The notes beneath the pieces were generated by a model. It searched no databases. It was given only the letters and a program-made list of their open reading frames with translations, and was not told where the DNA came from. 41,215 nt of DNA. It comes from an uncultured Clostridia bacterium (GTDB lineage: Bacteria; Bacillota; Clostridia; Lutisporales; Lutisporaceae). Below, one piece after another: positions 26,401 to 34,170 of the stretch. Every line of letters begins with the position of its first letter. Positions within the stretch are counted from its first letter, which is position 1. Made by a program: the position numbers and the translations under genes. The stretch is from positions 1-41,215 of the forward strand of contig CALGKJ010000112.1 of NCBI GenBank assembly GCA_937930535.1. The letters are read 5' to 3'.

Positions 26401-28763
26401 TGAGAATTGCCCGTGCAACAACAGGAAAAGAGAAAATAGCCGTGTTTTCCGGGTCATTCCATGGGACCTTTGATGGGGTTTATATGATGAAGAATGCTTC
26501 AAGTATGAGTGAGCATCCCATTCCGACAAGCTTGGGTACACCCCAGAAAATGGCTGAAGATGTAATTATGTTGGATTATAATGAACAGAAATCAATAGCT
26601 TTAATAAAAAAATACGCTGGTGAATTGGCGGCAGTTCTGGTTGAGCCTGTACAAAGCCGCAAACCGGACTTGCAGCCTGTGGAGTTTATGCATGAACTGC
26701 GAAGGATTACAAAGGAGCTTAATATTCCTCTTATTTTTGATGAAATAATCACAGGCTTTCGTATACATCCTGGCGGGGCACAGGCATATTTTGGAATAGA
26801 GGCCGATATGGTATCCTACGGAAAAATAGTGGGAGGAGGCCTGCCTATAGGTATATTTGCTGGTAAAGCCAAATATATGGACCGTGTAGACGGAGGTATG
26901 TGGAAGTATGGGGATCAATCGACACCCAGCGGATTTTTGGCGCAGACAGGAGGAACCTTTAACCATCATCCCCTTGCTATGGCTGCCGCAAAGGCTGTGC
27001 TGCAAATGATCAAAGACGGAGCAGGTACCATACAGGAAAAATTGAATGAATATACGAATAAGTTGGCCGGATATTTGAATGCTTTCTTTGAAGCAGCGCA
27101 AATTCCTCTTAAAATAGTACATTTTGCCTCATTATTTATATTTAAAACCCAGGATCCCACCTTGCTGCGCTTTATGTATTATAAGCTTCTGCATAAGGGC
27201 TTTTATTTGTGGGAAGGTGCAACCTGCTTCCTGTCAACGGCTCATTCGGATGAGGATATTGCCCGTTTTGCACAAGGGGTGATAGCGTGCTGCCATGAGC
27301 TTAAGGAGTGCGGCTGCTACGGCTTTAATATAAATTCCCCGGTACCTGGGCTTGAATTGGTAAAGCTTGAGCTTTTTAGAGGGCTAAAGGAAAAGCATAC
27401 TATTGAGAAAAGTTTGTCTCTGATAAGCCACGAGCAGGATTTGAAAAAGGCGGAGGAGCTGTTTGCGGCGGATGCCGGTATTGAGGCTGTTTATCCACTG
27501 TCAACCATGCAGTCTCTGGTGCTTGCACAAAATATAAATTACAAAAACACAGGGCTGGACACAGCTATGCTGCAGTACAAAATCACCGGAGAAATAGATA
27601 TATCTAATTTCAGGCTTGCCTGGGCGCATGTACTGAGGAGGCATTCGGCTCTGAGGACTTCTTTCATGTGGAGGAGATTAAAGGAGCCTCTGCAGATAGT
27701 TCACAGCTCTGTAGAATTGCCTTTTGAAACCGTGGATTTTTCAGCAGAGAGCCCCGGGGAGCAAGCAAAGCTTTATAAGGAGCTCTTAGAGGCTGAAAGG
27801 CTGAGAAGCTTTGATATTGTAAAGCCTCCCCTTATGAAATGCATTCTGGTAAAGCTTGCGGAGCGGGAGTGGAGGTTTGTACTAAAATATCAAAATTCGA
27901 TGTTTGACGGCTGGAGCTCAGCCATACTGAACAATGAATTTTCAGAGTTCTACAGGGTTCTGGCAGAAGGCAAAGCCATTATAGATACGGAGGACTTTCA
28001 ATATATAGATTATATTTCCTGGCTTAAAGCAAAAGACAATAGGGAGCTTAGAGAGTTTTGGCAGGAGGAGCTTGGTGGGCTTTCGGTAGCTGAAAAGGAC
28101 ATGCTCCCCAAGTATAAAATAAGAAGAGATTTTGAGCAGGGAGAATGCAGTATATGCTTTGAATCTTGCGAAATAGAAAAAATAAAGGAATTTGCAAACA
28201 AGGAGCAGCTGACACTGTATCCTATATTCCAAGGGGCTTGGGCGGTTTTGCAAAGCCGTATGCAGCAGACCGACGATGTACTCGTTGCTGCGGTTACCTC
28301 CGGCCGTCCGACAGAAATAGAGGGTGTTGAGAGAATAGTCGGGTTGTTTTCAAATGTTTTGCCCATGAGAATAAAATATGAGGGCAGCCGGGATTATGGC
28401 GGGTGGCTGAGAGAGCTTCAGCGTAAAAACCTGAAGCTGAATAACCACAATCATGTGTCAGTGCATCAGATTGTAGAGTGGTCTCAGGTACCTGAAGAGC
28501 TCATACAGGATGCTGTATATACCAAAGCGATAGTTTATCTTAACTTTCCCTACAAGCCGGCGGAGATTGAAGGAGATATGATAATAGAACTTGAAGAAGA
28601 GCAGACCCATGTAAATATACCTTTAAGGGTATATATTGAACCCTTCAACTCCTTAAAGGTGCTTATACGCTATGACAGGTATTACTTTGAAGAGGAAAAG
28701 ATATCCGGTATGCTGGAGGAATATAAAAGTATTATTAAGCATATATGCAGGCTTTGCTTGTAA
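23466..28763 (+). CDS. Hybrid PKS-NRPS: AT-less KS, ACP, class III aminotransferase, divergent C
   Basis: ATG 23466 is chosen over 23430 because of GAGG 8 nt upstream; the protein has 1765 residues. The ketosynthase (about 25-460) has the triad C203 (DTACSSS), H338 (EAHGTGT) and H378 (NYGHLDS). No acyltransferase follows, only a linker ending in LPCYHFEAKRCW, so malonyl must come from a trans-AT. The ACP has S686 (LGIDSIS). An aminotransferase domain (about 830-1290) of the glutamate-semialdehyde type has K1120 in SYGKIVGGG, as in the AMT domains of mycosubtilin/iturin synthases that make beta-amino acyl units. The last C domain has QNSMFDGWS where HHxxxDG is expected, so the catalytic His is N1477. 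It probably extends by two carbons and aminates the beta position. Confidence 0.93.
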   Translation: MDKNKLLDTLNQLKTGKLNNTIQIDRKPVNDGIAIIGIAVRLKNAQSLEELYNVLKNRTDCISYPGDRRLKDITGYLDYKGIDPKSYALTEAAFLEEIDKFDYPYFKLSYKEARMMDPYQRIFTETVCHAFEDAGYTKERLKGTRTGVFLGQPHPTEYYKCVKELEPHMAIMAGPGNIASVIAGRISYMYDLSGPSLLVDTACSSSLAALHIACQSIRNHECEMALVGGMNILINPVHHKGEPIPDVVSSTGRARTFSDDSDGTGRGEGVMAILLKPLDMAIQDRDNIHAVIRGSAYNNDGSSLGITAPNIAAQEDVLVRAWENARISPEELGYIEAHGTGTQLGDPIEIQALSNAFAKYTNKKQFCAIGAVKTNYGHLDSAAGLLGVLKAVVSLKNKALLPSINFSSPNKKIEFISSPLYLVNEHKNWESQKNRPRICGVSAFGLSGTNCHIVLEEAPELESCSRENEALHLIPISAKTERALKEYIKSYICFIEAHPEIRLKEISYTTQARREHYNYRAAVIAGSIPDLISKLRELNNNLETDSDLRIYYGDGEVPGNTKMNILVQSIDSLEKIAEQYVLGAAISWNEISRNSSARTISLPCYHFEAKRCWLDIPLGKAVGNEAAAVNLTVNRKAEGSIMIDEKIYSREKKILEELKMFVADMFDTDSSKIDEELSFFELGIDSISIIQLSQEVKNSYGIEISGEKLFGDVNSLGLLSEYIQERLPVEKQSCSEAADADAAVNWASAEPLSCLEPSPAGNKIEAGAGSDIASIIKNQLEIMSQQLKVLQSLGANTAAAAQPNKAALVIHKEVPVKKAADGEERFLQKFIVKTPPVLNQKQKQYLDSFVDEYTKRTLESKRLTQENRHVWANGRAIQGFVKQWKEIIYPILVNRATGARIWDADGNEYIDFSMGFGVNLFGYNHSAIKEAVKGQLEEGVVLGPLTCLPAEVAKLISELTGAERVAFCNSGTEAVMNLMRIARATTGKEKIAVFSGSFHGTFDGVYMMKNASSMSEHPIPTSLGTPQKMAEDVIMLDYNEQKSIALIKKYAGELAAVLVEPVQSRKPDLQPVEFMHELRRITKELNIPLIFDEIITGFRIHPGGAQAYFGIEADMVSYGKIVGGGLPIGIFAGKAKYMDRVDGGMWKYGDQSTPSGFLAQTGGTFNHHPLAMAAAKAVLQMIKDGAGTIQEKLNEYTNKLAGYLNAFFEAAQIPLKIVHFASLFIFKTQDPTLLRFMYYKLLHKGFYLWEGATCFLSTAHSDEDIARFAQGVIACCHELKECGCYGFNINSPVPGLELVKLELFRGLKEKHTIEKSLSLISHEQDLKKAEELFAADAGIEAVYPLSTMQSLVLAQNINYKNTGLDTAMLQYKITGEIDISNFRLAWAHVLRRHSALRTSFMWRRLKEPLQIVHSSVELPFETVDFSAESPGEQAKLYKELLEAERLRSFDIVKPPLMKCILVKLAEREWRFVLKYQNSMFDGWSSAILNNEFSEFYRVLAEGKAIIDTEDFQYIDYISWLKAKDNRELREFWQEELGGLSVAEKDMLPKYKIRRDFEQGECSICFESCEIEKIKEFANKEQLTLYPIFQGAWAVLQSRMQQTDDVLVAAVTSGRPTEIEGVERIVGLFSNVLPMRIKYEGSRDYGGWLRELQRKNLKLNNHNHVSVHQIVEWSQVPEELIQDAVYTKAIVYLNFPYKPAEIEGDMIIELEEEQTHVNIPLRVYIEPFNSLKVLIRYDRYYFEEEKISGMLEEYKSIIKHICRLCL

Positions 28764-28786
28764 TTTAACTTTGCTGCATACATGGT

Positions 28787-28815
28787 AGCGAGGTCTGCCA
28801 AAAAGCGATCTCGCT
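28787..28815 (+). other. Hairpin after the PKS-NRPS gene
   Basis: AGCGAGGTC (28787-28795) pairs with GATCTCGCT (28807-28815), with one wobble pair and an 11-nt loop. There is no T-tract after the stem, so termination is uncertain. It lies 24 bp after the stop codon of the KS protein. Confidence 0.35.
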
Positions 28816-28869
28816 GCTGTACAGGTGCAGAAGGAGAGTTTTACCTTAATAATTAGATGGGTAGTTTAA

Positions 28870-29330
28870 ATGTTTAAAGTACTATTTTTAAGTGTTTATA
28901 ACGATAATGTGATGAAAAGTATAAAAGAAAGGGGTATTTACTTAATTGCTGCTTACTTGAGGGACAAGGGTTATAGCGATGTAAAAATACGCTTGGTGTA
29001 CAATCTTCCCACCTATGCAGGTTAGGATATGCTGGCTGCTCATTATGTGTAGGTATAGAATCAGCCAAGGCTTTTGACCTTAAGCTATATGTTAAGAAAG
29101 CAGTGGTAAAGGATAATTGAAAAGTAATGGAATTATTTTTAACCCATACTCTACATAGAGAGTTTGCGTCAAAACATGGAGTTTATAAATGAGTTTTATT
29201 TAGCCAGATAGATTCAGTTTTGAGCAGATATAGGATGTATAAGGGCACTAAGTTTCATGAGAAAAATACGGTACAGTTTATAACCTTTCTAAAGGGCTAT
29301 AAAGGCAATTTGCTGGAATTGACAGAATAG
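28870..29330 (+). pseudogene. Decayed B12-binding radical SAM gene
   Basis: From ATG 28870 a 51-codon frame encodes the start of a B12-binding radical SAM protein (MFKVLFLSVYNDN, RGIYLIAAYLRDKGY) and stops at TAG 29023. In another frame, 29031-29117 reads LCVGIESAKAFDLKLYVKK, matching VCIGIEAGNEEDLKLYNK of the intact gene at 15091; a TGA sits where that protein has Cys. A third piece ending at TAG 29328 (MYKGTKFHEK) matches its IYEGTMIYER segment. The iron-sulfur Cys motif and about 230 residues are deleted. This is a dead paralogue of the 15091 gene. Confidence 0.8.
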
Positions 29331-29609
29331 GGTTGGGGTAAGGCTTTAGCTGAGAAATTTCCATCTAGATGGTAAATAATGATTTGTTAACAAATATATC
29401 AATGGAATTGTATAGGAATAAAAATTATTTATATGTGAGAATAATCAAGGAAGGCTATGGCTCAAAATTAGTTAATGCCTATTAATACTGTATTATCTAG
29501 AAAAATTGAGCTATATAGGTTCTGCAGGCTTGCAGCAAGGCTTGCGGGTATTAAAATATTTGTTTTGCAAATACAGGTAAGTTTTAAATTCTTGGAGGAA
29601 TAATTTACT
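29331..29609 (+). other. Intergenic stretch before the C-A-PCP-E NRPS
   Basis: No convincing ORF or strong promoter is seen here. It may include further decayed 3' sequence of the dead radical SAM gene. TTGGAGGAA at its end is the ribosome binding site of the next gene. Confidence 0.4.
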
Positions 29610-32600
29610 ATGAATATTTTAAGCCAGTCGGATACTGTATTATATCCGCTTACACATCCGCAAAAAAGAATATGGTATATTGAAAACATTTATCCGGGTA
29701 CTTCTTTATACAATATTGGTGGGACAGTAAGAATAAAAGGAAAAGTGAATAAGGAGCTTCTTGAAAAAGCTATAAATATATTTATAAAGAAAAATGAAGG
29801 TATAAGACTTAGAATTCTCGGATTTATCCAGGAGCCGAAGCAGTATATTTATCCCCATGAGGAAATCGCTCTTGATTATAAGGATTTCCGCAAATGTCCT
29901 CAGTCGGAGGAGGAGTTTAATAATTGGGTGGAGGCTGAGGCAGAGACTCCTTTTGAACTGCAAAATCAAGCCCTCTTTTATTTTGCCCTTTTCAGCATCA
30001 GCGACAGTGAAAGCGGCTATCTTGTTAAATTTCATCATATAATTGCAGACGGTTGGTCTATGAGTATAATGACCGAGCAAATATGTGAAATATATGAGAA
30101 GCTCATAAAAAATGCGGCTGTGGATGACAGTGTTGAATATTCGTATATTGAGTATATAGAAAAAGAAAAAGAATATCTGCAGTCCGATAAGCTTATCAAG
30201 AACAAAAGCTTTTGGAATGAGAAGTTTACTCTGCTGCCGGAGCAGCTGCCGGCAAACAAGCCGGGCAATATTGAAGGGGAGCGAAAATCCTTTGTATTGA
30301 GTCAAGCTCTTTCACAAGCAATTAATAGCTTTGTCTCTGATAATAAATATTCTTTGAATACATTTTTTACAGCTATTTATTTAGTATATAGATATATAAT
30401 TACCCAGGAAAATGATAATATAATAGGGTCTCCGGTATTAAACAGATCCGGCAAAAAAGAGAGAAGCATGTTTGGAATGTTCACTAGTGCAATGCCATTC
30501 AGATTTGTCGTAAATCCGAAGGACTCTATTTTGGAGATGTTAGATAGGATAAATTCTGAATACAAGAAATGCTATCAGAATCAAAGATATCCTTATGATT
30601 TGCTTATTCAGGATTTGGAGCTTAAGAAGAAGGGTATTAATGGTCTTTTTAACACCTGTATAAATTTTTATAGTACAAAAATGAGTACGGAGCTGGATGG
30701 CGCAGCTTTAAGCAATTTTGAATTTTACAGCGGCAGGCAGCTTTATGGACTCAATCTGGTAATAAAGGAATGGTGTGATACCGGATGTATAGATCTTTAC
30801 TACGATTACAAAAAAGAGGACTATGCCACTGATGAAATAATAAATATGCATAAATATATTTGCAACTTAACCAGGCAGGTGCTGGAAAAGCCCTTGAACA
30901 CTGTTGACGAACTTGAGCTGTTGACAGCGGAAGACAAGAAGAGTATAGTATACGGCTTTAATAAAACAGATGCAGACTATCCACGAGACAAGACCATATA
31001 CCGGCTTTTTGAGGAGCAGGCAGAGCGGGCTCCGGACAAAATTGCAGTATCCTTAGGGGATATGCATATTACATACAGGGAGCTCAATATGAGGGCTAAT
31101 CAATTAGCACATCATCTTATAAAGACGGGCTTGAAAAATCAAGAAACTGTCGGAATTATGACCACCCATTCAGTGGAAGCAATAGTGGGAATACTAGGTA
31201 CTCTGAAGGCCGGCGGTATTTATACTGCCATTGATCCCGATTATCCAGAAAACAGAATCGAATATATGCTACGGGATGCAGGGATAAATATACTCCTTAC
31301 AAATCTCACAAGCCTTAAAAGGATTGATTTCAAGGGGGTTGTAATTAAGCTTAAGGCTTCGGATATATATGCTGATAGTACCGAGAACCCGGGTATTCAG
31401 GGCAAGCCGGAGGAGCTTGCATATATTTTGTATACCTCAGGCTCTACCGGAAGACCTAAGGGTGTCATGATACATAACCGGGGGCTGGTTAACTATATTT
31501 GGTGGGCTAAAAAGACTTATATAGCCAATGAAAATGATGTTATGCCTTTGTATTCCTCGCTTTCTTTCGATCTAACGGTTACGTCCATATTTACTCCTTT
31601 GATATGCGGCTGCAGAATAATTGTTTATGAAAACAATGGAGAAGAATATGTACTCTACAGGATTCTGAGGGAAAACAAGGTTACTCTGATTAAGCTTACT
31701 CCTGCGCATTTGAAGCTTATAAAGGATATGGACAATACTAAATCCTCGGTTAAAAGATTAATAGTAGGGGGAGAGAACCTTACTGGTGCGCTTTCAAATG
31801 CGGTACACAAAAGCTTCGGGGGGAATATAGAGATATTTAATGAATACGGACCCACCGAGACTGTGGTAGGATGCATGATACATAAATACAGCTATCTGAA
31901 GGATACTGGGGTTTCAGTGCCTATAGGAAAACCGGCAGACAATGTTCAGATTTATCTGCTGAATGATCGGCTGGAAGTCATACCCTATGGTCAGATCGGC
32001 GAAATATATATATCCGGGGACGGGGTAGCAAAAGGTTATAATAATAACCCAGAGCTTAGTGCAGAAAGTTTTATTGACAACCCCTATATTCCGGGCAGCA
32101 AGATGTATGAGACAGGGGATTTGGGAAGGTTTGTAGGGCAGCATATAATTGAATACACTGGAAGAGCAGACAAGCAGGTAAAAATACAGGGATACAGGAT
32201 AGAGCTTGAGGAAATAACGAATATTTTATTAAAACATGAGGAAATAAAGGATGCTGTAGTAATGGATCGCTCAGATGAAAAAGGGGAGAGATATCTTTGT
32301 GCATATATTGTTGCAGATAGGACCATGGACAGCAAGGAAATAAGGTATTACCTTGCCGAACACCTGCCGATTTATGCTATTCCCAGGAGCGTTGTAATGC
32401 TGGATGAAATACCTTTGACCATCAGCGGTAAGGTTAATTATGATATTTTATCGCCTCCTAAGGAAAAAGCCGCAGCTTCAACGGTAGGTTTCAAAAGGGC
32501 TGCAGCAGATGCAGGCGAGTTTTTGAGTATACTTATGGATACTATAAAGGAGTTATTAGGACTGAGGGGGATCGATTACAGGGATAACTTCTATCATTTG

Positions 32601-34139
32601 GGCGGGGATTCGATTAAGGCTATAAGACTTGCTTCGGAATTAAATGAGCGGGGTCTGAAATTGAGCGTAAATGATATTCTCACTTATCCTGTATTGGAGC
32701 AAATGGCTGAAAGAGTTATTTGTGAGCAGGGACAGGAATCTGCGGAGCAGGGGCTTAGGGAAGGTAAAATTGAGAATACTCCTATTTTGAGCTGGTTTTT
32801 CTCTCAGGACCTGACGAAGTCCAACCATTACGGACAGTCGATTATGCTTGAGCTTAATTGCAGTATAGAATTAAGTGAGCTGGAGGCATCCTTCAATAAG
32901 CTTCTTGAGGGGCATGATGCATTAAGGCTCAACTTCGATGCGGCTTCCGGTTGCTTATATTACAATAATAAACATCTGGATAAGGTGAACAAGCTTGAGT
33001 TTTATGATTTTTCAGGCTTGGAGACCTATGAAAAGGATAAGGCGGTCCAAAGGGTATGCGAAGCAGCAAAGACCAGCTTCGATATTGAAAAAGGATTATT
33101 GATCAAGGGAATAGTTTTTGTACCGGAGGAAGGCAAAAAGCGTATGCTGCTTACAGCTCATCATTTGGTGGTTGATGGAGTATCGTGGCAGATAATCATG
33201 GAGGATTTCCACAGCATATTAATGCAAATAAAAAACGGGAAAGAGATAGAATTGCATAATAGGACTCATTCTTTTCAGCATTGGGCCCGGCTCCTGACTG
33301 AATACAGCAAAAAGGATTTTAGCTTAGAGCAGGCATATTGGGAGAAAGTGTTGGAGCAAAGCAGCACTTTTGCTGCAGATTTTGGCGCAGAGCAGCATAT
33401 AAAGGGAGAGCGGCGGGAAATATCCTTTACTCTTTCTGAAGAGGACACTAGGCTGCTGATGCATGAGGCTAAACGCACATATAATACGGAACCCAAGGAG
33501 CTTCTTATAGCAGCTCTTGCCATGACTGTGAAGGAATATATGAAATGCTGTGCTGCAGCTCTTGAGCTTGAAGGACACGGCCGCGAGGAAGGGTTGTTTG
33601 AAGGTGTCGATTTGACAAAGACCGTGGGCTGGTTTACTACTCTTTATCCTGCTTTTGTCAAAGTACCGCATACGGAATTGCCGGAAAATATCAAGGCAAT
33701 AAAAGAACAGCTGAGACAAATACCTAAAAAGGGCTTTGATTTTGGTATACTGTATTATATAAAAAAAACACTGGAAAATAAGAGCAGCAGAAATTGCATC
33801 AGATTTAACTATTTGGGAGACTACAGCGCATATTCCGGCTACGAGTATTTTAAGCTGCTGGAGAAGGGTACCGGAAGTGAAGCCGCAAAAGAAAATGAAC
33901 TCTCCTGCTTGATGGAAATGAATATATTTCTTCTGGCGAACAAGCTTAATGTAATATTTGTTTATTTTTCTAACAGGCTTGAGGAATATATAATAAAAGA
34001 ATTTGCCGTGGGCTATATAAATAATATAAAGAAGCTTGTAGCTCATTGTATGGAGCATAACCGTGCAGAGTTTACACCGTCAGATTTTAAAACCGTTAAG
34101 CTGACGCAGGAGGAACTGGATTCTATATTTAATAGTTGA
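29610..34139 (+). CDS. NRPS C-A(Asn)-PCP-E, probable D-Asn initiation module
   Basis: This 1509-residue single-module NRPS follows GGAGGA at good spacing. The C domain (1-430) has H142-H143xxxD147 in HHIIADGWS. The A domain (440-940) gives the code D654, L655, T658, K695, then I, G, E, V, G and Lys (DLTKIGEVGK), an asparagine code identical to that of the 18135 protein. The PCP has LGGDSI (S1001), the form typical before E domains. The epimerase (about 1045-1490) has HHLVVDGVSW (H1184, H1185), LEGHGREE, TVGWFTTLYP and FNYLGDY. It makes D-Asn on the carrier. A lone C-A-PCP-E of this kind is the initiation module of acyl-D-Asn prodrug systems; whether the C domain accepts an acyl starter cannot be read by eye. 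Confidence 0.95.
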   Translation: MNILSQSDTVLYPLTHPQKRIWYIENIYPGTSLYNIGGTVRIKGKVNKELLEKAINIFIKKNEGIRLRILGFIQEPKQYIYPHEEIALDYKDFRKCPQSEEEFNNWVEAEAETPFELQNQALFYFALFSISDSESGYLVKFHHIIADGWSMSIMTEQICEIYEKLIKNAAVDDSVEYSYIEYIEKEKEYLQSDKLIKNKSFWNEKFTLLPEQLPANKPGNIEGERKSFVLSQALSQAINSFVSDNKYSLNTFFTAIYLVYRYIITQENDNIIGSPVLNRSGKKERSMFGMFTSAMPFRFVVNPKDSILEMLDRINSEYKKCYQNQRYPYDLLIQDLELKKKGINGLFNTCINFYSTKMSTELDGAALSNFEFYSGRQLYGLNLVIKEWCDTGCIDLYYDYKKEDYATDEIINMHKYICNLTRQVLEKPLNTVDELELLTAEDKKSIVYGFNKTDADYPRDKTIYRLFEEQAERAPDKIAVSLGDMHITYRELNMRANQLAHHLIKTGLKNQETVGIMTTHSVEAIVGILGTLKAGGIYTAIDPDYPENRIEYMLRDAGINILLTNLTSLKRIDFKGVVIKLKASDIYADSTENPGIQGKPEELAYILYTSGSTGRPKGVMIHNRGLVNYIWWAKKTYIANENDVMPLYSSLSFDLTVTSIFTPLICGCRIIVYENNGEEYVLYRILRENKVTLIKLTPAHLKLIKDMDNTKSSVKRLIVGGENLTGALSNAVHKSFGGNIEIFNEYGPTETVVGCMIHKYSYLKDTGVSVPIGKPADNVQIYLLNDRLEVIPYGQIGEIYISGDGVAKGYNNNPELSAESFIDNPYIPGSKMYETGDLGRFVGQHIIEYTGRADKQVKIQGYRIELEEITNILLKHEEIKDAVVMDRSDEKGERYLCAYIVADRTMDSKEIRYYLAEHLPIYAIPRSVVMLDEIPLTISGKVNYDILSPPKEKAAASTVGFKRAAADAGEFLSILMDTIKELLGLRGIDYRDNFYHLGGDSIKAIRLASELNERGLKLSVNDILTYPVLEQMAERVICEQGQESAEQGLREGKIENTPILSWFFSQDLTKSNHYGQSIMLELNCSIELSELEASFNKLLEGHDALRLNFDAASGCLYYNNKHLDKVNKLEFYDFSGLETYEKDKAVQRVCEAAKTSFDIEKGLLIKGIVFVPEEGKKRMLLTAHHLVVDGVSWQIIMEDFHSILMQIKNGKEIELHNRTHSFQHWARLLTEYSKKDFSLEQAYWEKVLEQSSTFAADFGAEQHIKGERREISFTLSEEDTRLLMHEAKRTYNTEPKELLIAALAMTVKEYMKCCAAALELEGHGREEGLFEGVDLTKTVGWFTTLYPAFVKVPHTELPENIKAIKEQLRQIPKKGFDFGILYYIKKTLENKSSRNCIRFNYLGDYSAYSGYEYFKLLEKGTGSEAAKENELSCLMEMNIFLLANKLNVIFVYFSNRLEEYIIKEFAVGYINNIKKLVAHCMEHNRAEFTPSDFKTVKLTQEELDSIFNS

Positions 34140-34170
34140 TTATATAATAATTCGGGAGGGGGAAAATACT

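Noticed and set aside
33324-34058. Long minus-strand ORF (244 codons) inside the NRPS at 29610
   Set aside because: It lies antisense to the epimerase domain, has no ribosome binding site or recognisable domain, and follows from the codon bias of the + strand gene. The same holds for the other minus-strand ORFs inside the cluster.
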